From: an uncultured Leptospiraceae bacterium
GTDB lineage: Bacteria > Spirochaetota > Leptospiria > Leptospirales > Leptospiraceae
Direction of reading: 5' to 3'
Length of the DNA: 15,644 bases
Assembly: GCA_937924465.1 (NCBI GenBank)
Contig: CALDSP010000141.1
Span: 1 to 15,644 of the forward strand
Positions 13,682-15,644 of this stretch are shown here, one piece after another. A program made the translations under genes and the position numbers. Within the stretch, counting starts at the first letter, position 1, and each line of letters opens with the position of its first letter. A model generated the notes under the pieces. It saw only the letters and a program-made list of their open reading frames with translations, did not search any database and was not told the DNA's origin.

Positions 13682-15585
13682 TAAGGCTCCTCTTCCATAT
13701 ACCTTCCATCAAACATAAGCACCATTTCTTTTTGTAGGGGAGTTGGCATAGCATCAGGATCAATAGGACCATTCCAAAAAAGTTCTGTTACGCGAACATC
13801 TCCTTTTACTCCGGGTGGGGGCATGACTGGACTCATTGCCTCAATGAGTTCGATTGTTAGTTGGTCTTGTTCGGGATAAGGTGAGGCTTCTACAATATAA
13901 ATATCTATAATTTCTCCCTCCGTTGTAATTGTATAGGCTACTACACAAGAATAAGGATGCGGTGCCCTCTTCCAATAATCCATGAACATTTCAGGACCTC
14001 TCATTCTTGCTGAAATGTAGTTAGAATAGGTTTTTGGAAGTTTTTTGCCTTTAATGCGTTTTACGTAGCCTTTCACCTTTCCTTCATCGGAGACTGGTTC
14101 ATCTGGAATTTGCATTCCTTCTTCTTGATTGGGAGTTTCTGTTCCAGAGACAACACCTCCATTTAAATCTTTTACTTCATCGGGAATTTCAGGATCAATG
14201 AAGTAGAATTCCATTTTATCGGGTTGAAAGTGATCCTTGGAAATATCTCGTTTTTTTTCTGAATTTCTACTTACTGTAATAGGAATGATAAATATAACAG
14301 CAAGTAACGTTAAGTGAAATAAAAAACTTAAAGCTAAATTATTATTGAAACCTTGAAGAATTCCTCGTTTTTCAACTGGTTCTGTTTCTAACTCTAAAAC
14401 ATTCTTTAATAAAACATGTGAAAGATAATAAGTAAAAATTGTAATTCCAAGAAAACAAGAAAATACTATAGGGTTAGATGTATATTGTATAAATTCTTTA
14501 TCGGGTATGCCAGGCTTTAAACCAAAGTAACTTAAAAATGCTGTTCCTCTTGCATAATCATAGTAGTAAGTTAGTGTGATTATAGAGAAAAACAAAGAAA
14601 GCAAAAATATAAACAAAATTGGAAACCCTTGCCAATAGCGATTTAGATAAATAAGTCCCCAACCCGGAAAGATCCAATTTCTTACTTTTGCATATTTTTC
14701 TTTCTTTTTTAAACTGAATGACCCTAAAGAAGAAACAGGTGTAGGAATGCTTTTGTGAATGAAGATAGAGGCATATAGCTTTCTGAATGGAGCAAAGGTT
14801 CTTTTTTCGCGCCCAACGTAAGAACTAGCTACATACAAAGAAATTAACCAAAAGTATAAAGCTAAATCTCCTTGTAAAAAACTATATTCAATTGAAATAA
14901 AATCTCTTCCTTGCATAAAATTAATTAAGATTCCAAAAATACTCAAAGAAGAGAAGTAAACACCCGCAAATAATAAAACTATAGATACAATAAAGACGGT
15001 TTCTAAAAAAAGAATCAACTTATTATTAGAATTTAGTTTCTTATAAAAAAAACACCCCCAAATTATGTGGTAGGTTACTATAAAAACAATGAGTCCACTA
15101 AAGGTCATTATAGCCCAAGTTTTGATTTCAGAATTTTCTCCATAAATAGAACTAAGAAAAGCTAGAGTAAGAATTACAAAACTCCACTTGTAAGTAGAGG
15201 AAAATGGATAGAGCCTTCCTTTTCGTTTTAACGTGTTCTTTGCTTCAAGAAGTAAAAAAAGGAAACTAACAACTAAAACAAAAATTGAAAAGAAAGGAAG
15301 CCATTCAGTTTTCAAATTAGTACTACAGTAGTAATCATCGCTAAAAAGGATACAGGCAAAGTCTATGGAGTAAGCAAAAAGATAAGAAATAATTTGAAAA
15401 ACTAAACTATAAAAGGCAATAGAGCGAATTGTATGATTTAAACGAAATAAAAATAAAGAAGCAATTGGAAGAAAAATTCCCAATCCAAAAATCGGGCTCC
15501 CCCAAAGTAAAATTCCCATTCCAAATGTAACGTATGTCCAATTGGGATTAATTTTGGATTCATTTGGTAAAGTAATTGCCTGCAT
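13681..15585 (-). CDS. Polytopic membrane protein with C-terminal TonB-like domain
   Basis: About 634 residues. Residues 1-400 contain some ten hydrophobic helices, including a PGWGLIYLNRYWQGF element (about 307-321) like those in small TM2/DUF5683-type membrane proteins. A further helix at 417-438 (ALSFLFHLTLLAVIF) resembles the N-terminal anchor of TonB. A periplasmic linker (440-515) is acidic, with short proline-containing stretches and then a lysine-rich part. Residues 522-607 match the TonB C-terminal fold: VVAYTITTEGEI, DIYIVEASPYPEQD and ELIEAMSPVMPPPG. Typical TonB proteins have one helix and about 250 residues, so the long N-terminal membrane region is unusual. It might replace or interact with ExbB/ExbD, neither of which is in the window. 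ATG at 15585 is preferred; an in-frame TTG lies at 15594. No strong ribosome-binding site is visible. First gene of an overlapping operon with PrsW and CysE. Confidence 0.75.
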   Translation of the reverse strand: MQAITLPNESKINPNWTYVTFGMGILLWGSPIFGLGIFLPIASLFLFRLNHTIRSIAFYSLVFQIISYLFAYSIDFACILFSDDYYCSTNLKTEWLPFFSIFVLVVSFLFLLLEAKNTLKRKGRLYPFSSTYKWSFVILTLAFLSSIYGENSEIKTWAIMTFSGLIVFIVTYHIIWGCFFYKKLNSNNKLILFLETVFIVSIVLLFAGVYFSSLSIFGILINFMQGRDFISIEYSFLQGDLALYFWLISLYVASSYVGREKRTFAPFRKLYASIFIHKSIPTPVSSLGSFSLKKKEKYAKVRNWIFPGWGLIYLNRYWQGFPILFIFLLSLFFSIITLTYYYDYARGTAFLSYFGLKPGIPDKEFIQYTSNPIVFSCFLGITIFTYYLSHVLLKNVLELETEPVEKRGILQGFNNNLALSFLFHLTLLAVIFIIPITVSRNSEKKRDISKDHFQPDKMEFYFIDPEIPDEVKDLNGGVVSGTETPNQEEGMQIPDEPVSDEGKVKGYVKRIKGKKLPKTYSNYISARMRGPEMFMDYWKRAPHPYSCVVAYTITTEGEIIDIYIVEASPYPEQDQLTIELIEAMSPVMPPPGVKGDVRVTELFWNGPIDPDAMPTPLQKEMVLMFDGRYMEEEP

Positions 15586-15605
15586 ATCTTTCAATTATTT
15601 TGACT

Positions 15606-15617
15606 CAAGAATTCTTG
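15606..15617. promoter_or_regulatory. Perfect 12-bp palindrome upstream of the TonB-like gene
   Basis: CAAGAATTCTTG is fully self-complementary and centred about 26 bases before the ATG at 15585. Position and symmetry fit a dimeric repressor operator, but a chance occurrence is possible and the promoter itself cannot be defined because the window ends at 15644. Confidence 0.3.
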
Positions 15618-15644
15618 TAAAAGAAAAAAAGAAATCTTTTCAGC

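Noticed and set aside
1..15644. Over-representation of the AACGT word as a possible uptake or chromosome-segregation signal
   Set aside because: About 20 copies on both strands is not above a rough expectation from base composition, and the copies are explained by the Thr-Leu and Arg codon context; no strand bias was seen.
1..15644. CRISPR arrays, tRNA or rRNA genes, transposase genes, attachment sites, riboswitches
   Set aside because: Looked for regular repeats, cloverleaf-like segments, transposase-like frames and conserved leaders; found none. Gaps are all short (about 160 bases or less).

Overview
The window is AT-rich DNA with densely packed genes and many proteins that carry signal peptides, lipid anchors or membrane segments. 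Together, a PBP1C-type cell-wall enzyme, a Cache-type cyclase, OmpA-like and VWA envelope proteins and a GT-C-like membrane protein fit a diderm spirochete of the Leptospirales (Leptospira or a relative). That placement rests on family resemblance read by eye and is moderate in confidence. I see no tRNA, rRNA, CRISPR array, insertion sequence or phage gene. No gene-free stretch exceeds about 160 bases.

Layout. On the plus strand, 1-635 is the 3' end of a PBP1C-like gene (transpeptidase KTG motif and C-terminal domain). It abuts a membrane-protein gene (636-1819) that is broken by an apparent one-base frameshift near 1013-1017. From 1816 to the end everything is on the minus strand. In transcription order from the right edge these are: a polytopic membrane protein ending in a TonB-like domain (13681-15585), a PrsW-family intramembrane protease (12713-13681, one-base overlap), cysE (12030-12719, seven-base overlap) and a small exported protein (11392-11988). 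Next come an anchored beta-rich exported protein (10044-11252), a lipoprotein (9370-9888) and an OmpA-type outer-membrane/peptidoglycan-binding protein (7406-9253). These are followed by a Cache-domain nucleotide cyclase (5146-7317), a small coiled-coil protein (4774-5142), an exported VWA-domain protein (3712-4764) and a GT-C-like membrane protein (1816-3639), which converges on the plus-strand genes.

How the genes may work together. The overlaps make TonB-like, PrsW and CysE one translationally coupled operon. Cyclase, coiled-coil and VWA genes form a second tight operon (gaps of 3 and 9 bases) just downstream of the OmpA-type gene. The second group looks like an envelope-sensing unit: a peptidoglycan-binding outer-membrane protein and a metal-binding VWA protein in the periplasm, beside a receptor cyclase that senses through a periplasmic Cache domain. 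This is inference from gene order.

The points most worth checking are the frameshift, the TonB-like domain fused to a long multi-membrane region and coupled to a PrsW protease, the atypical substrate-pocket residues and extra C-terminal domain of the cyclase, the PorE-like domain order of the OmpA protein and its puzzling translation start, and a codon-context bias seen across the window.
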